From contig CAVVGE010000007.1 in the NCBI GenBank assembly GCA_963747735.1, positions 620,001 through 684,000 on the forward strand: 64,000 nt of DNA. Direction: 5' to 3'. Below the pieces are notes generated by a model. The model did no database searches and was not told the DNA's origin. It was given only the letters and a program-made list of their open reading frames with translations. Both the position numbers and the translations under genes were made by a program. The DNA comes from AP-15 sp963747735. Lineage in GTDB: Bacteria; Pseudomonadota; Alphaproteobacteria; ATCC43930; CGMCC-115725. How positions within the stretch are numbered: the stretch's first letter is position 1; each line of letters starts with the position of its first letter. Shown here piece by piece: positions 62,068-64,000 of this stretch.

Positions 62068-62082
62068 GGCTTCCCGGCGCCG

Positions 62083-62255
62083 ATGAAGATACACGGTCAC
62101 GCAGCCGCGCGAATGCGCGAGCGGGCTTCCGGCGCAACTTCGCTTTCGGCGAGCTGTGGCGCGGGCGTCGATACCATATGAAGCAGATCGAGGTGTATGC
62201 GGTTTGGGAAGACGGCGACTGGCTGGTTATCAGCGTCGTCGTCAAATATTTTTGA
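62083..62255 (+). pseudogene. DUF4258-like gene with a frameshift
   Basis: ATG 62083 gives MKIHGHAAARMRER, the DUF4258 start. The next frame gives GFRRNFAFGELW and, further on, YHMKQIEVYAVWEDGDWLVI and the end VKYF at 62255. One missing G in the G-run at about 62125 explains the shift. The stop TGA overlaps the ATG of the DUF2283 gene (TGATG). DUF4258 proteins are predicted toxins of the RelE/BrnT kind. Confidence 0.6.
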
Positions 62256-62527
62256 TGCAGCCAACGGAGGGCGGACGATTGCAGCTCAGTTACGATCCGC
62301 GTCGCAATATCGCGTATTTGCGGCTGCGCGAGCCCGCCGGGATCGAGGTTGACACCGTGCGGTTGAGCGATGAGGTGAATGTCGATATCGCGCCGGACGG
62401 CAGTGTTTATGGGATAGAGCTGTTGAACGCGAAGGCCCAGCTCGGCGTCGCCGATGGTGGGCGGCTGGTGGTGATCGATGAGGTCGCCGGCCGCCGGGTC
62501 GAGGTTCGGCTCTCGGATGTCGCCTGA
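62255..62527 (+). CDS. DUF2283 protein, probable antitoxin-like partner
   Basis: 90 residues from ATG 62255. The DUF2283 signature is LQLSYDPRRNIAYLRLREPA and VNVDIAPDGSVYGIELLNAK. DUF2283 and DUF4258 genes are repeatedly found side by side and are predicted toxin-antitoxin pairs. The start is coupled to the preceding stop, and argS begins 13 bases after this gene. Confidence 0.8.
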   Translation: MQPTEGGRLQLSYDPRRNIAYLRLREPAGIEVDTVRLSDEVNVDIAPDGSVYGIELLNAKAQLGVADGGRLVVIDEVAGRRVEVRLSDVA

Positions 62528-62540
62528 TTCCAATCCTGCC

Positions 62541-64000
62541 ATGACCAACATTTTTCACGACGTGCGGCGGCTGGTGCTGGCGGCGATCGACGATCTCGTG
62601 GCCCAGGGCATGCTGCCGGCGGGGCTCGACTTGACACGGGTTGCGGTCGAGCCGCCGCGCGACCCGGCGCATGGCGACCTCGCGACCAACGCGGCGATGG
62701 TGCTGGCGGGCGCCGTCAAGCAGAACCCGATGGCGCTGGCCGATCAGCTGGCTCCGGCGATGGCGGCACGCGAGCTGGCAACCGGTGGTTGGCGTGGGCA
62801 CGGTGCTGAGATTACGGTGGCACGGCCCGGCTTTCTGAACATCCGGCTGGCGCCCGAGGTCTGGCATGCGCAATTGCGCGCGATCCTCGAGCTCGGCAAA
62901 AATTTCGGCGATTCGGCGATGGGCGCCGGCGCACGCGTCAATGTCGAATACGTCTCGGCCAATCCGACGGGGCCGATGCATGTCGGCCACGGCCGGGGCG
63001 CGATCGTCGGCGACGCGCTCTCCTCGCTGCTCGCCAAAGCCGGGTTCGCGGTCGCGCGCGAATATTACGTCAACGATGCCGGCGCCCAAATCGACATCCT
63101 CACCCGTTCGCTGCACCTGCGCTATCGCGAGGCGCTGGGCGAGCCGATCGGGGCGATCCCGGATGGGCTTTATCCCGGCGAATACCTGATCGAAACCAGC
63201 CAAAAGCTGGTCGAACGCGACGGGCGCAAATGGCTCGCCCGGTCCGAGGGCGAATGGCTGGCGCCGCTGCGCGATTTCGCCATCGCCGAGATGATGGCGC
63301 TGATCGGCGGCGATCTCGCGCTCCTCGGCGTGCGCCATGATCGGTTCGTCTCCGAGCGCGCATTGGTCACGGCGGGTGCCATCGGCGAATGCCTCGCAGC
63401 GCTCGACGGGCGCGGGCTGATCTATACCGGTGTCTTGGAGCCGCCCAAAGGCAAGCTTCCCGAGGATTGGGAGCCGCGGCGGCAGACTCTGTTTCGCGCG
63501 ACCGAATTCGGTGACGATGTCGACCGGCCGCTCAAGAAATCGGACGGCTCCTGGACCTATTTCGCCGCCGACATCGCCTACCACCGCGACAAGTTCCGGC
63601 GCGGCTTCGCCAATTTGATCGATGTGTGGGGCGCGGACCACGGCGGCTATGTCAAGCGCATGCAAGCCGCGGTGAAAGCGGTCACCGGCGGCGAGGCGGC
63701 GCTCGATGTCAAGCTCTGCCAGCTGGTCAACCTTTACGACAAGGGCGTGCCGGTGCGGATGTCGAAGCGCGCCGGGACCTTCGTCACCTTGCGCGAGGTC
63801 ATCGACGAGGTCGGCCGCGACGTCTTTCGCTTCATCATGCTGACCCGGAAAAACGATCAGGCGCTCGATTTCGATTTTGCCAAGGTGACCGAGCAATCGC
63901 GCGACAACCCCGTTTTTTATGTGCAGTACGCCCATGCCCGCGCCGCCTCGGTGATGCGCCACGCGGCCGAGGCGTTTCCGGGCGACGATCTCTCCGACAC
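62541..64000 (+). CDS. argS: Arginyl-tRNA synthetase (3' end beyond window)
   Basis: The first 486 codons of a class Ia aminoacyl-tRNA synthetase from ATG 62541 (MTNIFHDVRRLVLAAIDDLV). The N-terminal Add-1 domain is followed by the catalytic domain with the HIGH-type motif in NPTGPMHVGHGRGAIVGD (HVGH) and the KMSKS-type loop as VRMSKRAGTFVTLREV. The frame is open to the window end with no interruption. Its place behind dgt is standard. Confidence 0.96.
   Translation, partial: MTNIFHDVRRLVLAAIDDLVAQGMLPAGLDLTRVAVEPPRDPAHGDLATNAAMVLAGAVKQNPMALADQLAPAMAARELATGGWRGHGAEITVARPGFLNIRLAPEVWHAQLRAILELGKNFGDSAMGAGARVNVEYVSANPTGPMHVGHGRGAIVGDALSSLLAKAGFAVAREYYVNDAGAQIDILTRSLHLRYREALGEPIGAIPDGLYPGEYLIETSQKLVERDGRKWLARSEGEWLAPLRDFAIAEMMALIGGDLALLGVRHDRFVSERALVTAGAIGECLAALDGRGLIYTGVLEPPKGKLPEDWEPRRQTLFRATEFGDDVDRPLKKSDGSWTYFAADIAYHRDKFRRGFANLIDVWGADHGGYVKRMQAAVKAVTGGEAALDVKLCQLVNLYDKGVPVRMSKRAGTFVTLREVIDEVGRDVFRFIMLTRKNDQALDFDFAKVTEQSRDNPVFYVQYAHARAASVMRHAAEAFPGDDLSD

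Noticed and set aside
62286..63962. 558-codon minus-strand frame
   Set aside because: Antisense to argS, whose HIGH- and KMSKS-type motifs are in the plus-strand frame.

Overview
The window is a GC-rich alphaproteobacterial chromosome segment. The evidence is the trxB–lsrB(LysR)–AbcR-type sRNA neighbourhood, a dgt–argS pair, a COQ4 homologue, an HpnL-like membrane protein, and many luciferase-like, amidohydrolase and Rieske enzymes. Rhodospirillales or Hyphomicrobiales is a reasonable guess; nothing here fixes the genus. No rRNA, tRNA or CRISPR array was seen.

Layout. 1-5.9 kb: tail of a double PAP2 phosphatase fused to an unknown domain, then trxB, an LsrB/VtlR-type LysR gene and, just downstream, a compact run of hairpins ending in a terminator, read here as an AbcR (alpha-r15) sRNA. 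5.9-10.8 kb: a likely aromatic-acid operon on the minus strand (Rieske oxygenase, broken AAHS-type transporter, amidohydrolase) with a divergent luciferase-like oxidoreductase. 10.8-14.1 kb: small secreted or envelope proteins, including a Cys-rich repeat protein, a Gly-zipper protein, a frameshifted HdeA-like lipoprotein and a coupled DUF2092 plus glycine-repeat pair. 14.2-20 kb: HpnL-like protein with a histidine phosphatase, then a two-gene RND efflux pump. 20.2-20.8 kb: a HigB/HigA-type module that appears leaderless.

21-28 kb: an amidohydrolase and a minus-strand capsule-export operon, KpsM (with a long TPR domain fused in front), KpsT, KpsE and a glycosyltransferase, joined by 4-bp overlaps at the first two junctions; a COQ4 homologue lies upstream. 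29-32.5 kb: broken parD, then a CmcJ-family oxygenase, a VOC protein and a second luciferase-like oxidoreductase. 32.7-35.1 kb: a visibly A/T-richer two-gene cassette (HTH plus ImmA/IrrE metallopeptidase, and a 'beta protein' family partner), the best candidate for an under-described system. 35.3-38.8 kb: hisC and hicBA lie between three copies of the same SDR 3' end, only one of which belongs to a complete gene. 39-47.7 kb: TPP enzyme, serine hydrolase, ABC-F protein and a patatin whose catalytic Ser and Asp are separated by a large membrane insert.

47.8-51 kb: small secreted proteins (two paralogues with swapped module order, one Lys-rich) and an OmpA-type barrel protein. 51.4-55.6 kb: FAD oxidase, a TpsB two-partner secretion pore and a convergent DUF928 gene. 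55.6-58.2 kb: an IS1182-type and an IS481-type element that share CTAG target sites. 58.4-64 kb: Phd-VapC, a patatin lipoprotein, dgt, a DUF4258/DUF2283 pair and the start of argS, which runs off the window.

Themes: at least five toxin-antitoxin-like modules, several single-base frameshifts confined to accessory genes, short in-frame tandem duplications, and several unrelated palindromic intergenic repeats.
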